Assembly: GCA_964348185.1 (NCBI GenBank)
Contig: CAYGBW010000011.1
Location: 1-10,466, forward strand
DNA length: 10,466 nucleotides
Origin: CAYGBW01 sp964348185
GTDB lineage: Bacteria; Desulfobacterota; BSN033; WVXP01
Direction of reading: 5' to 3'
A model generated the notes under the pieces. It ran no database searches. It was not told the DNA's origin and saw only the letters and a list, made by a program, of their open reading frames with translations. Made by a program: the position numbers and the translations under genes. This document shows, piece after piece, positions 1-6,349 of this stretch. Positions within the stretch are counted from its first letter, which is position 1. Every line of letters starts with the position of its first letter.

Positions 1-506
1 AGCCCCTCCATCTCCCGAAAGGTCGCCTCGTAGCGCCCCCTGGATGCGGTCAGTCCCCCGAATTCGTCAAGAATATCGATGTGCTTCTCCGCCTTCTGAA
101 GGCTTTGGTGCTCATATTGCCCATAGACGGAGAGGAGGGCTTCTCCGATTCTCGATACCGCGGCGAGGGTGGAAAGGTCCCCATTCACGGAGACCCGGCT
201 TCTGCCAGAGCGCATGAGGGTCCGCTTGATCACGATCTCCTTTGTATCTTCAACCCCCATCGTCCGAATCTTCTCCTCAACCAGCGGCTCCTCCGAGATA
301 TCGAACAGGGCCTCAACCGTGCCTTGTTCGGCCCCAGTCCTGATCAGTTCATCAGAGGAGCGATCCCCGAGAAGCATGTTGACGGCATTGATGATGATGG
401 ACTTTCCCGCTCCGGTTTCGCCTGTCAGGACATTCAGGCCTTTTGAAAAGGCAATGTCAACCTCGTCGATAATGGCGACGTCCTTGATCCGAAGCTCCAC
501 TAGCAT
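1..506 (-). CDS. recN: DNA repair protein RecN, N-terminal part (runs off the window)
   Basis: RecN is an SMC-like ATPase that acts at DNA double-strand breaks during recombinational repair. About 168 N-terminal codons are visible, starting MLVELRIKDVAIIDEV. A Walker A motif, GETGAGKS, lies at residues 29-36, followed by IIINAVNMLLGDRSS. Further on is YGQYEHQSLQ, which matches the family's GQHEHQSL segment, and then the start of the coiled-coil arm, which is cut by the window edge. The usual RecN length is about 550-570 residues, so most of the gene lies outside. The start lies 16 bp after the nadK stop, so the two genes are probably co-transcribed. The ribosome-binding site before the chosen ATG is weak; a GTG two codons later is an alternative. 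I saw no obvious LexA box upstream of the pair. Identification is firm. Confidence 0.95.
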   Translation of the reverse strand, partial: MLVELRIKDVAIIDEVDIAFSKGLNVLTGETGAGKSIIINAVNMLLGDRSSDELIRTGAEQGTVEALFDISEEPLVEEKIRTMGVEDTKEIVIKRTLMRSGRSRVSVNGDLSTLAAVSRIGEALLSVYGQYEHQSLQKAEKHIDILDEFGGLTASRGRYEATFREMEG

Positions 507-522
507 GGCTTCTGTATGAGGC

Positions 523-1389
523 CTACCTCTCCCCCCACCCCAGCTTGGTTCTCAGAACCTCGAAATACCCCTTGTAGGGAGACTCGATCAGTAAGACCCG
601 TGCCGGCGCCTTCTCCACCTCCACGGTATCGCCCCGTTCCATGGGAAAACCCACCTGCCCATCAACGGTCAGAAAGACTTCCTCGCTTTCCGATTCCAAC
701 GTGGTTCTGATGACCGCATCGTCTGGGATGATAATGGGGCGATTGGTGAGGGTGTGCGGACAAATCGGAGTGATGATGATCGTTTTCAAAGAGGGATAGA
801 CAATGGGTCCTCCAGCTGAAAGAGAGTAGGCTGTCGAACCTGTCGGGGTGGACAGGATCAGGCCGTCTGCTCTGAATGTGGTGACATACTCTCCGTTGAT
901 CGTCGTCCTCAGATAGATGATTCTGGCCAGGGCACCCTTGTTAATGACCGCATCGTTGAGGGTTCGAAATGCCGCCACGTGCTCCCCATTCCGGACCACC
1001 CTTGCCCTCAATGCCACCCTGTCGTGAGTCCGAAACTCGCCCTTCAGGACATTTTCCAAAACCGGGAAGAGTTCATCCCGAGTGACCTCCGTGAGAAACC
1101 CAAGTCCTCCCAGATTGACGCCGAGGATGGGAATCTCGTTTTCGCCGATCCGTCTGATCGCACTGAGAAGGGTTCCATCGCCTCCCAGGACGACCAGGAG
1201 ATCGAGGGAAGCCGAGATCTCCCCGTTCGGCCAGGAGGGGACCCTGCCGATGGCGGCGGTCAACTCTTCGTCGACAAAAGCCTCAACCTTTCGCTCTCCC
1301 AACCAGTGAACCAGGTTCCTGACGACCGCAACGGCTTCCCTGTTATTCCGTTTCCCAATGATTCCAACCTTCTCCACAAGCCTCGACAT
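523..1389 (-). CDS. nadK: NAD kinase
   Basis: NAD kinase phosphorylates NAD+ with ATP (or polyphosphate) to make NADP+ in the cytoplasm. The 288-residue product has the usual bacterial length. It begins VEKVGIIGKRNNREA and carries the family signatures: GGDGT at residues 69-73 within LLVVLGGDGTLL, VNLGGLGFLTE at 91-101, LNDAVINKG at 144-152, and the glycine-rich TPTGSTAYSLSAGGP at 181-195. Near the C-terminus, FLTVDGQVGFP matches the conserved DGQ region. The gene is upstream of recN in the same direction, an arrangement also found in other bacteria such as E. coli. A candidate promoter lies about 95 bp upstream (1484-1512). Length and motifs are complete, with no sign of decay. Confidence 0.97.
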   Translation of the reverse strand: MSRLVEKVGIIGKRNNREAVAVVRNLVHWLGERKVEAFVDEELTAAIGRVPSWPNGEISASLDLLVVLGGDGTLLSAIRRIGENEIPILGVNLGGLGFLTEVTRDELFPVLENVLKGEFRTHDRVALRARVVRNGEHVAAFRTLNDAVINKGALARIIYLRTTINGEYVTTFRADGLILSTPTGSTAYSLSAGGPIVYPSLKTIIITPICPHTLTNRPIIIPDDAVIRTTLESESEEVFLTVDGQVGFPMERGDTVEVEKAPARVLLIESPYKGYFEVLRTKLGWGER

Positions 1390-1899
1390 CGACCCCTTGC
1401 TCTCCCCGAAAAAGATCGGTCTCGGTTGCCCTGGAGGGGAAAAACCCTTCCTCCGGGTGGAACCGTCACTCCACAGACTCTAATCCTTAACACGGCCCCT
1501 ATCCAAAGTCAACGGGCTGTTGCCAGAACCAAGACCCCTCTAAGGGGTCGTCAGAATGCCCACTTGGCGCGGGTGCAATTACTCCGAATGAAATGAAGAG
1601 CCTCATTACCGTGCGTGACAGAATGTACTGCCGAAACGACGGTCTGAATCCCTGGATTCATCAGGAGTGCGACGAGAAAAGGAAAAGGGGCCTTTGACAG
1701 TAGCCTTCTAACCGAAGTTGACAGGAGATCTCCCGGGTAATCAGGGGCGAAAGACCGCTCTGACGCTTTTCCTTTCGACAACCGCCTTTTGCAACCCGTG
1801 AGGGGAAAGATCCTTCTCAGAGGGGAAAAGACAGTCCCTCCTTTGGCCCCTTCCGGCAGGGATTGACCTCGGGTTGGCAGGAGGAGCACAGGTTGCTTG
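1390..1899. other. 510-bp gap between nadK and the activase gene; no gene supported
   Basis: Apart from the nadK promoter and leader hairpin, I see no supported gene here. A minus-strand open frame (1551-1952) overlaps the end of the activase gene. It has no ribosome-binding site and an unlikely composition, so it is not called. A 16-bp near-perfect palindrome, TGAATCCCTGGATTCA, sits at 1645-1660 (7-bp arms, 2-bp centre) and could be an operator or a short hairpin. No clear T-tailed terminator for the activase gene was found. Confidence 0.6.
1484..1512 (-). promoter_or_regulatory. Candidate sigma70-type promoter for nadK-recN
   Basis: On the minus strand TTGACT (1507-1512) is followed after exactly 17 bp by TAAGGA (1484-1489). 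The predicted start of transcription lies about 88 nt before the nadK ATG. The 5' leader contains an imperfect GC-rich stem-loop at 1429-1457 (arms GGAGG and CCTCC, outer CCC/GGG). The -35 box is good and the -10 box is partial. This is inferred from sequence alone. Confidence 0.5.
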
Positions 1900-2679
1900 C
1901 TATTTGCTTCTCTTTTCGTTCGCAACCAGCGCGGCCCCCAGGGCACCGACAATCTGAGGTTCCGAATGGACCTTCAAGGAAAGACCCAATTTCTCTTCCA
2001 AGGCCCTAACCACACCGATATTCTTGGCCACCCCGCCCGCCATGGCTACCTGCCCGTCAACGCCAACCCGCTCTAAGAGGCCTAGGGTCCGGTCTGCCAC
2101 CGCATTATGGAGTGCGTGTAGGATATCATTGACGGCCTTGCCCTCTGACACGAGAGAGATGACTTCTGATTCGGCAAAGACGGTACACACGCTGCTGATT
2201 TCGATGACATTCTGGTAATTGAGAGACCGCTGCCCCATCTGATCGAGATCCACATCGAGGGCACGGGCCATCACCTCGAGGAACCGCCCCGTCCCTGCGG
2301 CACATTTGTCATTCATGTCAAAGGACGCCACACGCCCCTTCTCGTCGATCCGAATCACCTTGGTGTCCTGGCCACCGATATCGATAATGGTCCGGCACCC
2401 GGGAAAGAGAAAATGGATCCCCCGGGCAATGCAGGTGATTTCTGTAACATTTTCATCGGCAAAATCGAGAATCTCCCTGCCCGAGCCTGTCGAAACCACA
2501 CGAAGCACATCCCCCTTGGCTACCCGGGCGCGGCGAAGAGCCTCTCCAAAGGACCGGTGAGAGGCATCCCTGCTGTCTCCCCCAACAAGCCCGATGGAAT
2601 AGGCCAGCACCCCCTGGCCCTCTTCGAGGAGCACCGTTTCCACTGAGAGAGATCCCACATCCACACCGGCGGTTATCAT
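1900..2679 (-). CDS. CoA-substrate enzyme activase, BadF/BadG/BcrA/BcrD (HgdC-type) ATPase
   Basis: Proteins of this family are homodimeric, [4Fe-4S]-bridged ASKHA-fold ATPases. They hydrolyse ATP to push one electron at very low potential into 2-hydroxyacyl-CoA dehydratases or benzoyl-CoA reductase-type enzymes. At 259 residues the protein is HgdC-sized, smaller than BcrA. It shows phosphate-binding GVDVGS (residues 5-10), IDIGGQDTK (99-107) and adenosine-site AMAGGVAKN (212-220). The two cluster cysteines are present: C126 in NDKCAAGTG and C165 in SSVCTVFAESE, nearly the same positions as in the characterised Acidaminococcus HgdC. The local TGYGR motif reads STGSGR here. It lies 84 bp downstream of a crotonase gene on the same strand, with GGAGG close before the ATG. 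No dehydratase or reductase subunit is in view, so the partner and substrate are unknown. Confidence 0.92.
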   Translation of the reverse strand: MITAGVDVGSLSVETVLLEEGQGVLAYSIGLVGGDSRDASHRSFGEALRRARVAKGDVLRVVSTGSGREILDFADENVTEITCIARGIHFLFPGCRTIIDIGGQDTKVIRIDEKGRVASFDMNDKCAAGTGRFLEVMARALDVDLDQMGQRSLNYQNVIEISSVCTVFAESEVISLVSEGKAVNDILHALHNAVADRTLGLLERVGVDGQVAMAGGVAKNIGVVRALEEKLGLSLKVHSEPQIVGALGAALVANEKRSK

Positions 2680-2763
2680 GACCTCCGTTCCTCTCTACCC
2701 TCGTTCCTCACCCCATCAGAGTCCTGCTCGAAGGATAAAGGATCAAGGACAATCCTGACTTCC

Positions 2764-3534
2764 TCATCTTTCTTTCCAAAGGGGCTTCCGTTTTTCCATG
2801 AAGGCCGAGAGCCCCTCCTTGGCATCTTCGGTCCCCATCAAGCCGTTTATGTAAATGATCTCCGAGTTTTGAAGTCCCCTCTCGAAGTCCACATCCAACC
2901 CATGCCTGATGGCCGTTTTCGCCCATTTGAGAACAGCCGAACTCTTGTCGGTCAAACGCTCCAGAAACCGCGCAAGGGCCTCGTCTAGCTCTTCATGGGG
3001 GACCACCTGATTGACGAGGCCGATTCTTTCGGCTTCCGCCGCACTGATGGTATCCCCGGTGAGGAGCAATTCGTAGGCCTTCTTTGCTCCCATGATCCGG
3101 TGAAACCAGGCCACGGCCATGGAGGGATAGACACCCACCTTGACTTCCGGCTGTCCAAATGTGGCCTTATCCGACGCAATCACCATATCGCAGAAGGCCG
3201 CCACCTCGCACCCTCCACCCAGGGCCATTCCATTGACCACAGCGACCGTGGGCACATCGAGCGTCGACAGGAGCCGGAAGATCCTGTGGAACACCTCGAT
3301 CATCTCATCCATTTTATCGGGCGTGTGGTCTCGCACGTCCACACCAGAGGAGAAGGCCTTGTTCCCGGCCGCGGCAAAAACCAGGGCCTTCAGCCCCCTC
3401 TCCTTCTTTACCCTCTCTATCGCCTCATTGATCTCCTTGATCGTCTCGATGTTCAGGACATTAAAAGGAGGCCTGTTGAGGGTAAGGGTGGCTACAGAGT
3501 CCTTGATCTCGAACAGAATGTTTTGAAAGCTCAT
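2764..3534 (-). CDS. Enoyl-CoA hydratase/isomerase (crotonase) family, possibly dienoyl-CoA hydratase-like
   Basis: This 256-residue crotonase-fold protein probably adds water to an enoyl- or dienoyl-CoA thioester in the cytoplasm. Oxyanion-hole segments are AFSSGVDV (residues 60-67) and GMALGGGCEVA (102-112). Both catalytic glutamates of true hydratases are present: E110 in GGGCE and E130 in FGQPEVKVG. After E130 the usual PGAGGTQRL of classical crotonases is replaced by YPSMAVAWF. From memory of the family, this replacement, the VRDHTPDKMDEM stretch and the C-terminal AFMEKRKPLWKER recall cyclohexa-1,5-diene-1-carbonyl-CoA hydratases (Dch) of anaerobic benzoate degradation. That assignment is an inference. 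A longer frame reaches 3642, but the start at 3534 is chosen because AGGAGG sits 8 nt upstream and the protein then begins where family members do. It is first in a unit with the activase gene. Confidence 0.9.
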   Translation of the reverse strand: MSFQNILFEIKDSVATLTLNRPPFNVLNIETIKEINEAIERVKKERGLKALVFAAAGNKAFSSGVDVRDHTPDKMDEMIEVFHRIFRLLSTLDVPTVAVVNGMALGGGCEVAAFCDMVIASDKATFGQPEVKVGVYPSMAVAWFHRIMGAKKAYELLLTGDTISAAEAERIGLVNQVVPHEELDEALARFLERLTDKSSAVLKWAKTAIRHGLDVDFERGLQNSEIIYINGLMGTEDAKEGLSAFMEKRKPLWKER

Positions 3535-3542
3535 CGACCTCT

Positions 3543-3548
3543 CCTCCT
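3543..3548 (-). promoter_or_regulatory. Ribosome-binding site that fixes the crotonase start
   Basis: On the minus strand a perfect AGGAGG lies 8 nt before the ATG at 3534. It rules in favour of the 256-residue product over the 36-residue N-terminal extension that the open frame would allow. The extension is rich in Arg, Ser and Thr and looks untranslated. Confidence 0.8.
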
Positions 3549-3762
3549 GTGATCCGTGCCTTGTTTTCGTTCCTCTCGTCGCTACCCCTCTTTGCTCCGT
3601 ATTCGAACCCTTGCGATCAGAGCTTGAGCGGATTCGGGGCACTCATTTCCATTCTTTCACAAAGCCCGGTTTTTCTCAAGCCTTTTGCCCCGGTCGCAGC
3701 CGATCCGAGATGAAGGCGTAGTTTCTTACTAAAAGACTTCTTTGCATTTTGCGAAGAAGTTA

Positions 3763-3930
3763 AAAATACGAAACCCGAATTTCGAATCTCGAAACAAATT
3801 CAAAATTCCAATCTGTCAATGACCGAAACAAGGGGTATCGGAATCGTTTCCAGTTTCGGATTTTGGTCATTCGAATTTGTTTCGGATTTCGGGTTTCGAT
3901 ATTCGGATTTTGTTGCGGCCGAAGGCCGCA
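3763..3930. repeat. AT-rich palindromic intergenic repeat, copy 1
   Basis: The two halves form an imperfect inverted repeat. The left half has CGAAACCCGAATTTCG and CGAAACAAATTC. The right half has GAATTTGTTTCGGATTTCG followed by GGTTTCGATATTCGG. Inner parts AATGACCGAAAC and TTTTGGTCATT also pair roughly. Two 17-mers of the right half, ATTTGTTTCGGATTTCG (3875-3891) and TTTCGATATTCGGATTT (3894-3910), recur exactly at 8037-8053 and 8049-8065, so this is a dispersed family. The right end carries the perfect hairpin TGCGGCC-GAA-GGCCGCA (3914-3930). There is no transposase. It may be a MITE- or REP-like element. Confidence 0.75.
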
Positions 3931-3986
3931 TTAGGGGAATATCCGAAGGTCAGAGAAGTGCCTCGCCTCCCCAATCGGTGCAGAAG

Positions 3987-4254
3987 CGCTAACTTAAGAA
4001 ATCAGTTCAATTTAGTTTTGCATTGAATATCGAATATCGAACATGGAATTTCGAATGATGAGGTTTTCTTGTCCGTTTTTCTAGCGGTTTTTGCGCTTGT
4101 CACAAAAATCTATCAAGCGCTCTTCAAGATCAAATGTTTTGCTCTCCTTCGACATTCATTATTCATTGTTCGATATTCGATATTCTAACCTCATGAGAAC
4201 TAATAAGACTATCTCAACCACCTAAAGACCATGTTTATCCCTTAAGAGCTAGCG
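3987..4254. repeat. Inverted-repeat element with GAATATCG arms
   Basis: A perfect 19-nt inverted repeat, GAATATCGAATATCGAACA at 4025-4043 and its complement at 4167-4185, encloses about 120 bp. Outside it, GCGCTAACTTAAG (3987-3999) and CTTAAGAGCTAGCGC (4240-4254) are near-complementary and could be terminal inverted repeats of a unit of about 268 bp. No open frame of note lies inside. A non-autonomous mobile or palindromic element is inferred. The outer boundaries are uncertain, and I could not identify a target-site duplication. Confidence 0.6.
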
Positions 4255-4281
4255 CCTATGCCCAATTCCTCTGATCGACCC

Positions 4282-5316
4282 CTATCCTTCCTCCGCTGGC
4301 TTCTCCAGTTTGAGCCTTCCCCCCAACCCAGACGAGATGGATACGCTGCCCTCCCTGTCTACGATGACCGCCTCCGTACGGGGCAGGCGTTCTATCAGGT
4401 CCATCCCCTTCTCCGGTCCCATAACCAAGACCGCAGTGGCCAGGGCATCTGCCCAAACCCCTTCGCTGCTCAATACGGTGACGCTTTGGCACTTTCCCGC
4501 CGGAAACCCCGAAAAAGGGTCGAGAATGTGGTGATAACGAACCCCATCCTTTACGAAGAACCGTTCGTAGTCTCCAGAGGTTGCGAGGGCGCTATCATTG
4601 ACCTCGAGGGTAGCCAAAAGCTTTGAATCATCTCTTGGATTCTGTATCCCGACCTTCCAAGGGGCTCCAAACCTGGAGCCCCCAACCCGGAGATCACCGC
4701 CGGCGTTCACAATCAGATCCCTGAACCCGCGGGCCAGAAGAAAATCGAAAGCCCGATCTACACCATATCCCTTTGCGATCCCTCCCGGGACGATCTCCAT
4801 CCCCGCCTTTCTCAGAAAGAGACTCCCCCTCTCCTCGTCCATCTCAAGGTTTTGGTAGCCGACCAGACGGAGCGCCCCTTCCACCTCCTCTTTTGAGGGG
4901 ATCCGGTCTTCCTTTCGACACTGGCCCCAAAGGGTTACCAACCTCCCCACCGTCACATCAAATGCTCCTTCAGACAGGGCAGAGGTTTCCAAGGCCACCC
5001 GGATCACGGCCAGGAGATCCTCATTAACCGTTACCGGTTCAATGCCAGCATTCCGGTTGACCCGCGAAACGTCACTTCCCGCAATCCATCGGCTCATGAG
5101 CGCCTCGATTCGCCGGAGCTCCTCGAACGCCCCCTTGAAAGCCTCATCGGTCAAACGATTCTCATGGGCGACCAGGGTAATCTCAACCACCGTCCCCATG
5201 ATGAACTGCGTCCGTTTGAGTACCCGGGGTTTCCGGGTCTTGCATCCGGGAAAAGACAGGAGAAGGAGAAGAAGAATAAGCCAATGAAGGTGACGGCAAC
5301 TTTTCATGAGACTCAC
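4282..5316 (-). CDS. apbE: FAD:protein FMN transferase (ApbE), lipoprotein
   Basis: ApbE transfers FMN from FAD to a Thr or Ser of partner flavoproteins, such as RnfD/RnfG, NqrB/NqrC or secreted flavin reductases, outside the cytoplasmic membrane. The 344-residue product has a hydrophobic leader (about residues 10-22) ending in SFPGC, so Cys25 is the likely lipidation site; the Phe at -3 is slightly atypical. Family motifs follow in order: FIMGTVVEITL (38-48), MSRWIAGSDVSRVN (74-87), PGGIAKGYGVD (177-187), NAGGDLRVGG (204-213), HHILDPFSGFP (262-272) and WADALATAVLVMG (288-300). The start at 5316 is a GTG. An ATG at 5307, three codons in and preceded by GGTGAG, is equally likely. No flavinylation target gene is adjacent, so the partner is unknown. 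It is divergent from hbd. Confidence 0.95.
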   Translation of the reverse strand: MSLMKSCRHLHWLILLLLLLSFPGCKTRKPRVLKRTQFIMGTVVEITLVAHENRLTDEAFKGAFEELRRIEALMSRWIAGSDVSRVNRNAGIEPVTVNEDLLAVIRVALETSALSEGAFDVTVGRLVTLWGQCRKEDRIPSKEEVEGALRLVGYQNLEMDEERGSLFLRKAGMEIVPGGIAKGYGVDRAFDFLLARGFRDLIVNAGGDLRVGGSRFGAPWKVGIQNPRDDSKLLATLEVNDSALATSGDYERFFVKDGVRYHHILDPFSGFPAGKCQSVTVLSSEGVWADALATAVLVMGPEKGMDLIERLPRTEAVIVDREGSVSISSGLGGRLKLEKPAEEG

Positions 5317-5335
5317 CGTTCCTTTAGAGTCTAAC

Positions 5336-5364
5336 CTCTTAGCACGTCAGCCCTACCCTGTCAA
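5336..5364 (-). promoter_or_regulatory. Candidate promoter for apbE
   Basis: On the minus strand TTGACA (5359-5364) is followed after 17 bp by TAAGAG (5336-5341), giving a predicted short leader of about 12-20 nt before apbE. It lies back to back with the hbd promoter. About 48 bp separate the two -35 boxes, and that space holds a direct repeat TTTCCTG (5386-5392 and 5396-5402) and the palindrome CAGGCCTG (5367-5374). Confidence 0.55.
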
Positions 5365-5412
5365 GGCAGGCCTGAACCCGACGCCTTTCCTGGAATTTCC
5401 TGAGTTTTTGTC

Positions 5413-5441
5413 TTGACATCCCGGACCCTTTGGACTAGTCT
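5413..5441 (+). promoter_or_regulatory. Candidate promoter for hbd
   Basis: A perfect TTGACA at 5413-5418 is followed after 17 bp by TAGTCT at 5436-5441. Transcription would begin near 5448, about 44 nt before the hbd ATG. The -10 box is weak, which would fit an activator or regulated expression; that is inference. Confidence 0.55.
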
Positions 5442-5491
5442 GAGACATGTGAAAAAATGGTCAAGCCGTTCAGAGGGAGGGTTTCCGAACA

Positions 5492-6349
5492 ATGGAGATT
5501 GAGAGAATCGGCGTGTTGGGCGCCGGGACCATGGGCAGCGGGATCGCTCAGGTTGCGGCTCAGGCAGGTTTTCAGGTCGTGATGCGAGATGTGGATGAGC
5601 GGTTTGTGAACGCTGGGCTGGAGGCAATCGAACGTTTTCTCGTCCGGAGTGTAGAAAAGCAAAAGACCACGGAGGCCGAAAAGAAGGAGATCCTCGGCCG
5701 AATCAGGGGAACCGTCTCAATGGAGGAGATGGCCGATGCGGATTTCGTGATCGAGGCGGTTCTGGAAGACCTGGAGCTCAAAAAACGGGTCTTTGCCGAA
5801 CTCGACCGCCTCTGTCGGCCCGGGGTGATCCTCACCTCCAACACCTCTTCCATGTCGATCACCGAGATTGCGGCTGCCACGGGCCGGCCAGACCGCGTCG
5901 CAGGGATGCACTTTTTCAATCCCGTTCCCCTGATGAGACTCGTCGAGGTGATTCGTGGATTCGAGACCAGTGATAGAACCGTCCAGATTGCCATAGACCT
6001 CGCCCAGAGGATGGGAAAGGAGCCGGTGGAGGTCAAAAAGGACAGTCCCGGGTTTATCGTCAACCGGGTCCTGATGCCCCATGTCATCGAGGCGGTACGC
6101 CTCGTCGAGGAGGGGGTGGCATCGATGGAGGATGTAGACAAAGCGGTAAAGCTGGGTCTCAACTATCCCATGGGCCCCTTCGAGCTGATGGACCTTACCG
6201 GGATCGACATCCTCTACCATGTGACGGAATACCTTTTCAAGGAGCTGAACAAGGAGAACAAGTGGGTCTCTCCCCAGTTGGTGAAGACAATGATTCGAGC
6301 CAACCGGTTGGGACGGAAGACAAAGGCTGGGTGGTACGACTACGAGTGA
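5492..6349 (+). CDS. hbd: 3-hydroxyacyl-CoA (3-hydroxybutyryl-CoA) dehydrogenase
   Basis: The enzyme interconverts (S)-3-hydroxyacyl-CoA and 3-oxoacyl-CoA with NAD(P)(H), the third step of beta-oxidation or the reverse step of butyrate-type synthesis. The 285-residue length is that of the stand-alone short-chain enzyme (Hbd/PaaH). The N-terminal Rossmann motif is VLGAGTMGSG (residues 8-17). Catalytic residues by family position are S119 in SNTSS, H140 in GMHFFNPVP, E152 in LVEV and N191 in PGFIVNR. The C-terminal domain carries DKAVKLGLNYPMGPFELMD and ends KAGWYDYE. The ATG follows GGGAGGG by about 10 nt. A thiolase lies 318 bp downstream on the same strand, the next step in the same pathway. 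Chain-length preference cannot be read from sequence. Confidence 0.96.
   Translation: MEIERIGVLGAGTMGSGIAQVAAQAGFQVVMRDVDERFVNAGLEAIERFLVRSVEKQKTTEAEKKEILGRIRGTVSMEEMADADFVIEAVLEDLELKKRVFAELDRLCRPGVILTSNTSSMSITEIAAATGRPDRVAGMHFFNPVPLMRLVEVIRGFETSDRTVQIAIDLAQRMGKEPVEVKKDSPGFIVNRVLMPHVIEAVRLVEEGVASMEDVDKAVKLGLNYPMGPFELMDLTGIDILYHVTEYLFKELNKENKWVSPQLVKTMIRANRLGRKTKAGWYDYE

Larger units (their letters stand above)
3643..4281. other. Repeat-filled intergenic region, no gene seen
   Basis: This stretch between the crotonase and apbE genes is clearly more AT-rich than its neighbours and carries no plausible coding frame. It holds a 10-bp-stem hairpin (3736-3760, arms ACTTCTTTGC and GCGAAGAAGT, loop ATTTT), an imperfect inverted repeat (about 3763-3930) ending in a perfect GC hairpin, and a second inverted-repeat element (about 3987-4254). 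The last two are listed separately. Confidence 0.8.

Noticed and set aside
1390..1520. LexA/SOS operator before nadK-recN
   Set aside because: recN is SOS-controlled in many bacteria, but I could not find a convincing LexA-type palindrome in this interval.
979..1596. 205-residue plus-strand open frame antisense to nadK
   Set aside because: It is a shadow frame of the well-conserved nadK gene, with no family resemblance and no ribosome-binding site.
1551..1952. 133-residue open frame on the minus strand overlapping the activase 3' end
   Set aside because: No ribosome-binding site, begins inside the activase gene in another frame, and is rich in Arg, Ser and Pro. The piece ALLMNPGIQTVVSAVH looked faintly like a secreted-protein start but is too short and unsupported to call even as a pseudogene.
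3535..3642. 36-residue N-terminal extension of the crotonase
   Set aside because: The AGGAGG 8 nt before the internal ATG at 3534 and the normal family start make the extension unlikely.
3736..3760. Hairpin as a rho-independent terminator
   Set aside because: The 10-bp stem is real, but no gene ends close upstream on either strand and the following T-run on the minus strand is short, so it is noted only within the repeat region.
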